DNA of 25,148 nucleotides from Candidatus Cloacimonadota bacterium (GTDB taxonomy: Bacteria; Cloacimonadota; Cloacimonadia; Cloacimonadales; TCS61): assembly GCA_029932755.1 (NCBI GenBank), contig JAOZPK010000015.1, positions 1 to 25,148 on the forward strand. Reading direction: 5' to 3'. The position numbers and the translations under genes were made by a program. This document shows positions 1 to 8,244 of this stretch, in pieces. How positions within the stretch are numbered: the first letter of the stretch is position 1; every line of letters starts with the position of its first letter. Below the pieces are notes generated by a model. The model did no database searches. It was not told the origin of the DNA and saw nothing but the letters and a program-made list of their open reading frames with translations.

Positions 1-1154
1 TTTCTAATATGCTATCTCTTTTAGGTATCATTATTGGAGTGTTTTCGTTATTGGTTGTATCTTCAGTAATGAACGGGTTTGATTCTGATATGCGTGACAG
101 GGTGATCGGTTCTAAAGCTGAGATCAAAATTCATAAAGAAGATTATTCTCCAATATCCAATTATAATGAACTTATTGAGGATGTTTTAACCAACAAAAAA
201 GTTGTAGGTGCTGCACCGGTTTGTGATATTGAGATGATGATACAGAAAGATAAGAATCTATCTTCGACTTTGTGTTATGGAATTGATCTGGATAAACAAA
301 AAAATGTAACTGAACTTTTGAATAAAATAGTGGTAGGAACACCCGATAAAGAGACTCTAAATGATGATGGAATTATAATTGGTCTTGATCTTTCCTTAAC
401 TCTTAGTGCTACAGTAGGAGAATATATTCAGCTTACTTCGCCCATCGGAACTCAGCCTTCTCCTTTTGGCTTACTTCCAAAAAGCATGAAGTTGAAAGTA
501 GTAGGAATTTATATTTCAGGGATGCCGGAATACGATCGGGTTTATACTTATATTTCACTTAAAAATTCCCAGTTTTTCTTAGGACTTGAAGATCAAGTTA
601 CTCAAATAGAAGTTAAATCTGTAGATCCATCCCATTCAGTACGAGTAGCAAATGAAATTCAAAATAAGATAAATAATGATTATGTAGTTGAAGATTGGAG
701 TGAATTTGAGGCTAATCTTTTCAATGCGATAAAAATGGAGAAGGTAGTCATGTTCCTCGTCCTTGCACTTATGATAATAATTGCTTCGTTTAACATGAGT
801 GGGAATTTTGTAAAATTAGTTACCGAAAAGCGAGTTGAAATTGGAGTCTTAAAATCAATGGGTGCTTCAGGTAAAGATGTAGTGAAAATATTTATTAATA
901 TCGGTATAATAATTGGTTTTTTAGGAACACTTATCGGCTTGATACTGGCTATACTTCTGCTTTCTGCTCAGATGAAATTCCATTTTATTCTGATTCCTGT
1001 TCCGGGTTTTCCATTACAGTGGCTTCCGATTGAGATGCGTTTATTAGATTTTATTTTCGTTCCGGTGGTTGCTATTGTAATAAGTTTACTAACTACGCTT
1101 CATCCTGCCGGTAGAACTGTAAAAATAGATCCAATGAAAATAATTAGGAATTAA
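1..1154 (+). CDS. LolC/LolE-family lipoprotein-releasing ABC permease, 5' truncated by window
   Basis: Inner-membrane permease of the LolCDE/MacB (FtsX-like) superfamily, which extracts lipoproteins from the inner membrane for delivery to the outer membrane. The open frame runs in from the window edge (codons from base 3), so the ATG at 9 is probably internal: the first visible residues, SLLGIIIGVFSLLVVSSVMN, match the first transmembrane helix and following VMNGF motif that lie some 20-40 residues into LolC/E proteins. A periplasmic MacB-type domain follows (about residues 30-235), then three C-terminal hydrophobic segments (about 245-265, 290-320, 345-370) with the FtsX-type motif RVEIGVLKSMGAS after the first. 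The protein ends HPAGRTVKIDPMKIIRN, a usual LolC/E ending. LolC and LolE cannot be told apart here, and the ATPase lolD is not in the window. No clear terminator follows. Confidence 0.88.
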   Translation, partial: SNMLSLLGIIIGVFSLLVVSSVMNGFDSDMRDRVIGSKAEIKIHKEDYSPISNYNELIEDVLTNKKVVGAAPVCDIEMMIQKDKNLSSTLCYGIDLDKQKNVTELLNKIVVGTPDKETLNDDGIIIGLDLSLTLSATVGEYIQLTSPIGTQPSPFGLLPKSMKLKVVGIYISGMPEYDRVYTYISLKNSQFFLGLEDQVTQIEVKSVDPSHSVRVANEIQNKINNDYVVEDWSEFEANLFNAIKMEKVVMFLVLALMIIIASFNMSGNFVKLVTEKRVEIGVLKSMGASGKDVVKIFINIGIIIGFLGTLIGLILAILLLSAQMKFHFILIPVPGFPLQWLPIEMRLLDFIFVPVVAIVISLLTTLHPAGRTVKIDPMKIIRN

Positions 1155-1483
1155 CCCGTATAATTACTGACAAAATAAATAAGAAAAGCGGTTAAAAATT
1201 TCTAAATAAATTATCCTTCAAAATCAAAATAGCTACTTAATAAAAAAAAATAGTCATAGAAATAACGGTTATTAGTAGGTCTACGAATTTTACAATTCTA
1301 CTTAATTAATTTCATCTTGACAGTACCGTTAAGTAGCTGGAAATTAACCATTAAATCAATAGAACTTGAGGATTGACGGATCGTTATTTAGGGCGTTAAT
1401 CACATACAGTATAATAAGTTATGGATTCATAAGCGTTCATAACGTCATCATGTTGATAAATTTTTATATTTTCAGGAGTCTTA
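1155..1483. other. 329-bp repeat-rich spacer and nrdJ leader
   Basis: No open frame of note, tRNA or recognised riboswitch. It holds a perfect 10-bp inverted repeat (AGCTACTTAA 1231-1240, TTAAGTAGCT 1329-1338), another copy of CTACTTAA at 1298-1305, an imperfect operator-like palindrome AATAACGGTTATT at 1261-1273, a TATAAT hexamer at 1410-1415, and the heptamer TTCATAA twice, 10 bp apart (1426-1432, 1436-1442). The ribosome-binding site AGGAG (1474-1478) lies 5 nt before the nrdJ ATG. I could not find the B12-box core expected of a cobalamin riboswitch. Confidence 0.6.
1410..1415 (+). promoter_or_regulatory. candidate -10 element for nrdJ
   Basis: Exact TATAAT, 68 bp upstream of the nrdJ ATG. 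The only good -35-like hexamer nearby, TTGACG at 1373-1378, is 31 bp away, too far for a normal sigma-70 spacing, and the hexamer about 17 bp upstream is poor. This is therefore a candidate only; an activator could compensate for a weak -35. Confidence 0.3.
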
Positions 1484-3736
1484 ATGAAACTAACCGACAA
1501 CGCTTTGACTGTGCTTGAAAAGCGCTATTTCCGAAAAGACAAAAATGGAAAACCAATAGAAGATTGGAAAAAAATGATTACAAGAGTTGCTGTGAATATC
1601 AGTAATGGGAATAAAGAAAAAGAAAAAATATATTTTGATCTTTTAGACTCCGGAAATTTCCTTCCAAATTCACCCACACTCATGAATGCAGGTCATGATC
1701 TTCAACAGTTATCAGCCTGTTTTGTTTTACCTTTGGAAGACAGCATGGAGAGTATTTTTGAGTCAATAAAAAATGCTGCGTTAATCCATAAAAGCGGTGG
1801 CGGCACAGGATTTAGTTTCTCCAAGTTACGTGAAGCTGATGCGCGTGTAAGAAGTACCAACGGTGTTTCCAGTGGTCCGATTTCCTTCCTGAAAGTATTC
1901 AATGCTGCAACAGATGCTGTGAAACAGGGTGGAACGAGACGTGGTGCAAATATGGCTATCCTGAATGTTGATCATCCACAAATTCTGGATTTTATAACTT
2001 GCAAAGAGAATACTCAGGAACTTACAAACTTTAATCTTAGTGTGGGGATCACAGAAAAATTCATGAATGCTGTTTATAAAGATAGTGAATATGAGTTAAT
2101 TTCGCCGCATACAAAAGATATTATAAAAAAATTAAAAGCACGTGATGTCTTTGACCTGATCGTTAAAATGGCACATCAAAATGGTGAACCGGGTATTATA
2201 TTTATAGATAGAATCAATAAATACAATCCAACTCCGCATATTGGTAAAATCGAATCAACAAATCCTTGTGGCGAACAGCCTCTTCTTCCAAACGAAGCTT
2301 GTAATCTGGGTTCATTGAACTTAGCCGGAATGGTTAAGAATAATAAATTCGATTGGGAAATCTTGAAAAAAGCAACTCGAGATGCAGTTGATTTCTTAGA
2401 TAATGTTATCGATATGTCAAAGTTTCCACTTCCTGAAATTGATGAAATGGTGAACTCAAATAGAAAGATCGGGCTTGGCGTGATGGGTTGGGCAGATCTG
2501 CTTTTCCTACTTAGAATTCCATATAATAGTGATAAAGCTATTAATCTTGCAGAGCAAGTTATGGAATTTGTAGATTATCATTCTAAGATCAGATCAATTG
2601 AGCTGGCGGAAGAAAAAGGAGCATTCAAGAATTTTAAAGGCAGCATTTATGAAACAAAGAAGTTGATTCGTGAAGATCTGAAAATGGATTGGAAAGAACT
2701 CAACAAGATAATCGCAAAAAAAGGCATAAGAAATGCAACTACAACCACAATAGCCCCAACAGGTACGATAAGCATGATCTGCAATACTTCCGGTGGAGTT
2801 GAACCTCAATTTTCCCTGGTTTATGTGAAGAACGTAATGGATGGGAATAAACTTCTATATGTAAATCCCCATTTTGAAAAAGCGATTAAAGATGCAGGAA
2901 TTTATTCTAAAGCTTTAATGGAGAAAGTCGCAGAAAAAGGCAGTGTAGCACATATTAATGAAATTCCTAAAGAGATAAGAAAGGTCTATGTCACGTCTCA
3001 CGATATTTCACCAAAATGGCATATTCGCATGCAGAGCGCTTTCCAAAAATATGTAGATAATGCAGTCTCTAAAACTATTAATTTTACTAAAGAAGCTACT
3101 AAAGAAGAGATAAAAATGGCTTATGAACTTGCCTATGAATTGGGCTGTAAAGGTGTTACTGTTTATCGTGATGGCAGCCGTGAGAACCAAGTTCTAAATG
3201 TTGGTAAAGAAATTAAAGAGACCAAAATAAACGGTAATAGAGTTGCTCCTCGTGAACGTCCTGAAATTACAACAGGTATAACCCAGAAAATAGAAACAGG
3301 TTGTGGGCATCTTTACGTTACAATAAATTCTGATAAAAAAGGAGCTTGCGAAATTTTCACTCAGATGGGAAAAGTTGGCGGATGCGCGTCTGCTCAATTG
3401 GAAGCAATTGCCCGGCTAACATCTCTGTTGCTTCGTTCCAATGTTAAAGTTAGTGCTATTGCACGTCAATTGAAGGGAATTCGCTGTCCTTCACCTATGT
3501 GGAATAATGGAGAAATAGTTACTTCTTGTGCTGATGGTATTGCTAAATCACTGGAGATGTTTCTTGAATTTGATAAAGATTCACAGGAAAATATAAAAAA
3601 AATTAATAAAAAAATTATAAAAAAACCAAAAAGGAAATCTTCTTCTTCCATGATGATTTGTCCTGATTGCGGTAGTACTATAGAGCATTCTGAGGGCTGT
3701 TTGAAATGTAACTCCTGTGGCTGGTCTAAATGTTAA
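1484..3736 (+). CDS. nrdJ: Adenosylcobalamin-dependent (class II) ribonucleoside-diphosphate reductase
   Basis: Makes deoxyribonucleotides by radical chemistry started by coenzyme B12 homolysis, so it needs neither oxygen nor a small subunit. The 10-stranded barrel core is intact: C79 (LSACF) and C273 (NEACNLGSLN) form the reducing pair, and the NPCGE motif (N260, C262, E264) carries the thiyl-radical cysteine. The spacing fits that of the Thermotoga enzyme. TTIAPTGTISMICNTSGG (about 415-435) is the phosphate-binding region. A TSCPD domain (about 605-685) and a Lys-rich linker lead to a zinc-ribbon-like tail with C726, C729, C739, C742, C745 and C750, which should serve re-reduction of the active site. 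There is no N-terminal ATP-cone, so dATP activity control of that type looks absent. The start is set by AGGAG 5 nt upstream. A terminator follows 35 bp after the stop. Confidence 0.96.
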   Translation: MKLTDNALTVLEKRYFRKDKNGKPIEDWKKMITRVAVNISNGNKEKEKIYFDLLDSGNFLPNSPTLMNAGHDLQQLSACFVLPLEDSMESIFESIKNAALIHKSGGGTGFSFSKLREADARVRSTNGVSSGPISFLKVFNAATDAVKQGGTRRGANMAILNVDHPQILDFITCKENTQELTNFNLSVGITEKFMNAVYKDSEYELISPHTKDIIKKLKARDVFDLIVKMAHQNGEPGIIFIDRINKYNPTPHIGKIESTNPCGEQPLLPNEACNLGSLNLAGMVKNNKFDWEILKKATRDAVDFLDNVIDMSKFPLPEIDEMVNSNRKIGLGVMGWADLLFLLRIPYNSDKAINLAEQVMEFVDYHSKIRSIELAEEKGAFKNFKGSIYETKKLIREDLKMDWKELNKIIAKKGIRNATTTTIAPTGTISMICNTSGGVEPQFSLVYVKNVMDGNKLLYVNPHFEKAIKDAGIYSKALMEKVAEKGSVAHINEIPKEIRKVYVTSHDISPKWHIRMQSAFQKYVDNAVSKTINFTKEATKEEIKMAYELAYELGCKGVTVYRDGSRENQVLNVGKEIKETKINGNRVAPRERPEITTGITQKIETGCGHLYVTINSDKKGACEIFTQMGKVGGCASAQLEAIARLTSLLLRSNVKVSAIARQLKGIRCPSPMWNNGEIVTSCADGIAKSLEMFLEFDKDSQENIKKINKKIIKKPKRKSSSSMMICPDCGSTIEHSEGCLKCNSCGWSKC

Positions 3737-3771
3737 AATAAATTTTATTTAGAGATATTAAAAAAGTCAAT

Positions 3772-3804
3772 AAAATGGGTAGGCAATTTTCCTACCCATT
3801 TTTT
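3772..3804 (+). terminator. Rho-independent terminator after nrdJ
   Basis: A perfect 12-bp stem, AAAATGGGTAGG (3772-3783) and CCTACCCATTTT (3791-3802), with a 7-nt loop and a run of T at the 3' side. It ends only 18 bp before the ATG of the secreted nuclease, so that gene must use a promoter overlapping the terminator region or depend on read-through. Confidence 0.92.
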
Positions 3805-3822
3805 AATTGGCATGAGGTATAA

Positions 3823-5922
3823 ATGAAAAAAATAATGGTTGGATTAATAATTTTTACACTAACACTTTCAGTAACAGCATCTGTACGTGTTATCACATAT
3901 AATGTACTTAATTTCGGTGGAAATGATGAAGATAGACTCCCCTTTTTTGAAACAATTTTTAATGATGTAGATGCTGATCTATTTTTATTACAAGAGATCG
4001 AAGATGGAATAGGTGGAGAACTTTTATTGTCTGTAATCAATAATGGTACGAACGATTTTTCCGGAGCTAGATATTTAAATGGACCCGATACAAATAATTT
4101 TTTGATTTATCGTAATTCATTAATTACTTTTGGATCTCAGGATACTATAGCTACAGATCTAAGAGATATATCAGAATTTGAATTGATCATTGATGGGAAT
4201 TTAATCCGTTTTTATAGTTGTCATTTAAAGGCAAGTGAGGGTTATGAAAATGAACGTTTGGAAGAAGTTACAAAACTGCGTAATCATTTGAGTCAGTTAA
4301 ATGAAGGATCAGAATTTATTATTGTTGGTGATATGAATTTCTATACAAGTTCCGAACTGGCATATCAAAAATTTATTGCTGATGAGGGCAATAATATAGG
4401 TAGAGCTGAAGATCTTTCTGATCAGGTTGGGGATTGGCACGAAAATACTAATTTTGCCGGCGTACATACTCAATCCACTCGTGATTCTCAATTTGGTGGT
4501 GGTGCCAGCGGTGGACTTGATGATAGGTTTGACTTTATTTTTTCTTCTTATCAATTAAATAATGGAGCTGGAATAGAATATATTGATGAAACAATTACTT
4601 CATTTGGGAATGATGGCGAACATTTCAATATGTCAATAAATGATGGAACAAATTCTGTCGTTTCACCGGAAGTTGCTGATGCCTTATATGAAGCCTCAGA
4701 TCATCTACCGGTTTTCGCTGATTTCAATACTATAATTTCTTCTGAACCTATGATAGTCGTTAGAATTCCAAATATTGAAGAGGAATGGCAGCAGGGAACA
4801 GAACACATTATCGAGTGGGTGAGTTCTAGTTTCAACGATAATGTAAAGATCGAGTTGCAAGATGAGACTTCTGAAGAACGAGAAGTGCTTGCAGCATCTA
4901 CAGAGAATGATGGTGAATGGACTTGGGATATTCCATTAGAACAACTTTTAGGGGATTATAAAATTGTGATCTCTGATGCGGTTGATGGTAATCCCATTGA
5001 TGAAAGTAATAACCCATTTCACATTATTGAACCAACTACAGATTATACAATATATGAAATACAATATTCTACAACAGGTCCATCTCCTCTTGAGGGCGTA
5101 CAAGTTATTACATATGGGATTGTAACTGCTGTTGGTGATTATGGCTTTTTTTTGCAGGATGGAACTGGAGCCTGGAACGGGATATTTGTTTATGAATATG
5201 GTACTACGATTAGTCAGGGTGATGAGATTGATATTACTGCTACAGTAGCAGAATATTATGACAAAACAGAATTAGCTGATATTGAGGAATATATTGTTCT
5301 CACAAGTGGGAATCTTCTTCCCGAAGCTATTTCCCTGTCCACGATAAATGTAAATCAGGAAGATTATGAAGGTGTGCTTGTGCAAGTTAATAATGCAGAA
5401 TGTATCGATGATAGTTTGGGTAATGGTGAGTGGCTGGTAGATGATGGCTCGGGTGAAATAATAATAGGTGATCTGATGTATGCTTTTGTTCCTGAAATTG
5501 GAGAATTCTACGATATTATTGGTGTTGTTGATTACTCTTATAGTTCATTTAAAATTGAACCACGCTACTCGAATGACATAAACATTACCTCGTCAGTTCA
5601 GGAAAGTATTGTAAATATTGATTTTGATTTATATAATTATCCAAATCCATTTAATCCATCTACAACGATTTTTTTTGAATTAACCGCAAAGAATGCTAAG
5701 AATGCAAAGATAACAATCTATAACCTGAAAGGTCAGAAAGTGAAGAATCTTTCCCCGAGCTTGTGTCATCCTGAGTTTATCGAAGGACAAGGGGAAACAC
5801 AATATAGCGTTACTTGGAATGGTCATGATAATAATGATCAACCAGTAAGTTCAGGAATATATTTTTATAAATTAATTTCCGGAGATTTTAAGCATACTAA
5901 GAAAATGCTTTTGCTAAAATGA
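3823..5922 (+). CDS. Secreted multidomain endonuclease/exonuclease/phosphatase-family protein with C-terminal sorting domain
   Basis: Probably an extracellular or surface nuclease or phosphodiesterase. A signal peptide (1 to about 20, ending LSVTAS) precedes an EEP domain (about 21-305) with its catalytic set: N27, E58, H134 (SCHLK), D170 and N172 (GDMN), D237 (DDRFD) and D293/H294 (SDHLP). About 309-405 looks like a Ser/Thr-rich Kre9/KNH-type beta domain (IPNIEEEWQQG..HIIEW). About 407-590 resembles the OB-fold module of secreted nucleases (VQVITYGIVTAVGDYGFFLQ). About 601-699 is a T9SS/FlgD-Ig-like sorting domain with PNPFNPST at 607-614 and GIYFYKL near the end. The sorting domain carries the repeat-derived peptide SPSLCHPEFIEGQ. 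GAGG at 3814-3817 precedes the ATG. EEP proteins also include sphingomyelinase-like enzymes, so the substrate is not certain, but the partner domains favour nucleic acid. Confidence 0.88.
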   Translation: MKKIMVGLIIFTLTLSVTASVRVITYNVLNFGGNDEDRLPFFETIFNDVDADLFLLQEIEDGIGGELLLSVINNGTNDFSGARYLNGPDTNNFLIYRNSLITFGSQDTIATDLRDISEFELIIDGNLIRFYSCHLKASEGYENERLEEVTKLRNHLSQLNEGSEFIIVGDMNFYTSSELAYQKFIADEGNNIGRAEDLSDQVGDWHENTNFAGVHTQSTRDSQFGGGASGGLDDRFDFIFSSYQLNNGAGIEYIDETITSFGNDGEHFNMSINDGTNSVVSPEVADALYEASDHLPVFADFNTIISSEPMIVVRIPNIEEEWQQGTEHIIEWVSSSFNDNVKIELQDETSEEREVLAASTENDGEWTWDIPLEQLLGDYKIVISDAVDGNPIDESNNPFHIIEPTTDYTIYEIQYSTTGPSPLEGVQVITYGIVTAVGDYGFFLQDGTGAWNGIFVYEYGTTISQGDEIDITATVAEYYDKTELADIEEYIVLTSGNLLPEAISLSTINVNQEDYEGVLVQVNNAECIDDSLGNGEWLVDDGSGEIIIGDLMYAFVPEIGEFYDIIGVVDYSYSSFKIEPRYSNDINITSSVQESIVNIDFDLYNYPNPFNPSTTIFFELTAKNAKNAKITIYNLKGQKVKNLSPSLCHPEFIEGQGETQYSVTWNGHDNNDQPVSSGIYFYKLISGDFKHTKKMLLLK
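5750..5797. repeat. Dispersed palindromic repeat inserted in frame in the sorting domain
   Basis: The core at 5764-5787 reads, on the minus strand, TCCTTCGATAAACTCAGG followed by ATGACA, a form I recognise as a widespread intergenic repeat in environmental bacteria (recollection, not a search). It is flanked by nested inverted arms: TTTCCCC 5750-5756 with GGGGAAA 5791-5797, and CTTGT 5760-5764 with ACAAG 5787-5791. It encodes SPSLCHPEFIEGQGE between two strands of the sorting domain without breaking the frame. Confidence 0.7.
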
Positions 5923-7269
5923 TCAAATTCTGCGAATAAATTTCCCGTAACCAGGTTTCTGTAAAATACCTTTTCCTATATCAAATACGATCTTTCCGCG
6001 AATGATTGTTTTATCTATTGAGCAGGAAAATTCTGTGTTATTAAATGGCGAATACTTACCTTTTGAATGGATCTGGGACTCATCAACCAGATAAGGTTTA
6101 TTTAGGTTAATAATTGTAAAATCTGCATCAGTTCCAATTTGCAAACTTCCTTTTTCAGGAAATAATCCATAACGTTTTGCTGCGTTTTCTGAAGTTAATT
6201 CTATCATCCTTTTTAGAGCTACTTTTTCTTTAAGATAAAATTCAGAGAAAAGGTATGGAATCATTAGTTCTATTCCCGGTATTCCATTATAAATTTTTGA
6301 AAAATCCTCAAACCTTTTATTTTTTTCATAATCACATCCAGCATGATCGGTCGTAATAAAATCAAGTGCTCCAGTCTTTAAACAATTCCTCAAGAAATCT
6401 CTGTCCTCATCATATTTTACAGGAGGTGCAGTTTTAAGTTTTCCTTTTAGAATTGGAAGGTCTTTGGATGTAAATTGCAGATAATGAGGGCAGGATTCGA
6501 AGGTGACTTCGAATTGCTTTTTGCTTTCCAAGATCAGCTCCGCCGCTTCTTTGCTGCTGATATGAACAAAGTGGACTTTGTTCTTTTTGCCGAGAGATGA
6601 GATGATTTTTTTAACTGCTTCCACCTCAGCTTTCACGGGTCTGGTCTTCACATAATTTTCCGGTAATTTCATTTGTTCATCTGTTAATTCGTGAATAGAA
6701 TTCCTGATAATATTTTCATCTTCGGCATGAAAAGCAAAAATGATTTCTGGAAATTGTTTGAAAACATTTTCGATATCTCTATAGGAAAGAGCTGCAAATG
6801 TTTTCATACCCGAAATTGTATAAATTTTAAACCCTACAACTCCGGCATCCCAGAGTTCATGGATCATTTCATAATCTAATGGTAGATCATTTTTTCTAAT
6901 TCCACCCCAAAGAGCAAAATCTATAACAGCCTTAGGCTCGACAGCTACCAGTTTTTTGTTTAAGTTTTCATGGTTTGTTACTGCAGGGATGGAGGTGCAT
7001 GGCATATCAATAATGGTAGTAATTCCTCCGCAGGCTGCGGCTGTCGTGCCGGAAGTAAAATCTTCACGATCAGTAAATCCCGGATCATTGAAATGCACAT
7101 GAGCATCAATAGAACCAGGTATAAGTAATTTTCCATGGAGATCGATAACTTCAACCCCTTTTTCTGGTTTTATATTATTCCCAATTTGTATGATCTTTTC
7201 ATTAAAAGATATATCAGATATATGTGTCTTTTCTCCATCTAAGATAAGTGCATTCTTTAAAATTATCAT
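5923..7269 (-). CDS. Cyclic amidohydrolase, allantoinase/dihydroorotase family
   Basis: Binuclear-metal hydrolase that opens a cyclic amide such as allantoin or dihydroorotate. Metal ligands are all visible: H57 and H59 (HVHFNDPG), K148 (GFKIY, the carboxylated lysine), H181 (AFHAED), H236 (FVHIS) and D308 (TTDHAG). Full length, 448 aa. Allantoinase-like traits: DMPCTSIPAVTN at 88-99 where dihydroorotases usually have a PNT motif, VVGFK, ESCPHYL, and a C-terminal KYSPFNNTEF...KTIIRGKIVFD block like SPYxGxxxxxxxxxTxxRGxxxYD of AllB. Genomes of this kind often have such genes annotated as dihydroorotase (pyrC), so specificity is open. There are no pyrimidine or purine genes beside it. The start has GAGG at 7276-7279 on the complement, 6 nt upstream of the ATG. 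Confidence 0.85.
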   Translation of the reverse strand: MIILKNALILDGEKTHISDISFNEKIIQIGNNIKPEKGVEVIDLHGKLLIPGSIDAHVHFNDPGFTDREDFTSGTTAAACGGITTIIDMPCTSIPAVTNHENLNKKLVAVEPKAVIDFALWGGIRKNDLPLDYEMIHELWDAGVVGFKIYTISGMKTFAALSYRDIENVFKQFPEIIFAFHAEDENIIRNSIHELTDEQMKLPENYVKTRPVKAEVEAVKKIISSLGKKNKVHFVHISSKEAAELILESKKQFEVTFESCPHYLQFTSKDLPILKGKLKTAPPVKYDEDRDFLRNCLKTGALDFITTDHAGCDYEKNKRFEDFSKIYNGIPGIELMIPYLFSEFYLKEKVALKRMIELTSENAAKRYGLFPEKGSLQIGTDADFTIINLNKPYLVDESQIHSKGKYSPFNNTEFSCSIDKTIIRGKIVFDIGKGILQKPGYGKFIRRI

Positions 7270-7348
7270 CTTAACCTCAAATAGAAGAGAAATTTGCGGT
7301 AAAATATTGTCAACTTAATAATAGATTTAGAAATATCTGATAAGTCAT

Positions 7349-7375
7349 TTGACAAAAAAGATAACTCTATAGAAT
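7349..7375 (+). promoter_or_regulatory. candidate promoter of the unknown gene-hutU operon
   Basis: A perfect -35 hexamer TTGACA (7349-7354) is followed by TAGAAT (7370-7375) at a 15-bp spacing, shorter than ideal. It lies 55 bp before the ATG at 7431. The 161-bp divergent spacer 7270-7430 also has TTGACA on the minus strand (7308-7313), a possible -35 for the amidohydrolase, without a convincing -10. Confidence 0.4.
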
Positions 7376-7430
7376 TAACATTGTTAAAACTATTAGTAGC
7401 AAAATCATATAGTTCTAAGAAAGAGGTATT

Positions 7431-8243
7431 ATGTTTTATAATGAAATTTTAAGCAAAATGCTAAAAGAAGAAAAAAATCCTGTTAATAAAATGTATCTTC
7501 ATGAAATTTATATTAAATGGAATAAGATTTCAAAGGCAATTGAATCGAGCAATGGATCGAACAAAGAAATTGTTGAAATGCTCAATGTTTTTCGAGATTC
7601 TATAACAAACAGTAAATATAAATTTAATAAACTTAATATTAAAGGATTTACTGAAGACTCTCCAATATTTTCTGTGAATTACCTTCATGACCTTGTTTCT
7701 GTAATTATGAAGAGACAGAGTATAATTAATCACACAGGTATTTTTTGGGGATGCGGTAATTTCAATATGAATTACGTATTTTCTCCTACTAGTTTTAATA
7801 CATTGGCAAAGAATCTTCATTTCAAACAATCTATATCTCCGGAAGTGCTTTTACTAGGTCAAAAAATTGATCTTCATTATCGTGTTTCCGGTAAAAGGAA
7901 TTTTGAGAAACATACGAGTATTTTCCCGTTAATAGTATTCCATACTTTCAAAATTCTTGGAAATGAGAATATGTTATTTCTAGATCATCTTGCTGGTCTC
8001 TCTAAAAATGCGTTCAGTAAATCCAGAGCAATTATATTAACCGAGAAATTGGAAAAAGGCTTTATCCCAGATCTTGTTCCAACTAATATTGATCATCTAT
8101 GCGTATTAACAAAAGAAAATAATAATAAAATTTCTATAGAAGTTGTGAACGAATTAGAAAAACTTTTAAATGAAATATTAATTGAAGAGCATACAGTTTC
8201 AAGAAATATATTAAATACTGGCATAATTACAAAGCGGAGATAA
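7431..8243 (+). CDS. Uncharacterised 270-aa protein in operon with hutU
   Basis: I do not recognise this family. The protein looks soluble: no signal peptide, no transmembrane segment. It has an N-terminal charged, helix-rich part (1-90), a central segment with GIFWGCGNFNMNYVFSPTSF (about 103-122), a middle stretch with SPEVLLLGQKIDLHYRVSGK, and a helical C-terminal part rich in Glu and Lys (NELEKLLNEILIEEH). No nucleotide-binding or metal motif is obvious. GAGG lies 4 nt before the ATG. Its stop codon is one base from the hutU ATG and the hutU ribosome-binding site is inside its last codons, so the two are co-transcribed and probably translationally coupled. A role with urocanate or histidine breakdown is possible from position only. 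It is somewhat richer in A+T than its neighbours. Confidence 0.85.
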   Translation: MFYNEILSKMLKEEKNPVNKMYLHEIYIKWNKISKAIESSNGSNKEIVEMLNVFRDSITNSKYKFNKLNIKGFTEDSPIFSVNYLHDLVSVIMKRQSIINHTGIFWGCGNFNMNYVFSPTSFNTLAKNLHFKQSISPEVLLLGQKIDLHYRVSGKRNFEKHTSIFPLIVFHTFKILGNENMLFLDHLAGLSKNAFSKSRAIILTEKLEKGFIPDLVPTNIDHLCVLTKENNNKISIEVVNELEKLLNEILIEEHTVSRNILNTGIITKRR

Positions 8244-8244
8244 A

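Noticed and set aside
1373..1415. TTGACG and TATAAT as a complete sigma-70 promoter for nrdJ
   Set aside because: The hexamers are 31 bp apart, not 16-18.
1155..1483. Cobalamin riboswitch before the B12-dependent nrdJ
   Set aside because: Expected by function, but I find no B12-box core or matching helices in the spacer.
5690..5712. 9-nt tandem units coding AKNAKNAK in the sorting domain as a repeat array
   Set aside because: Only about two and a half imperfect units; a local slippage product, not an array.
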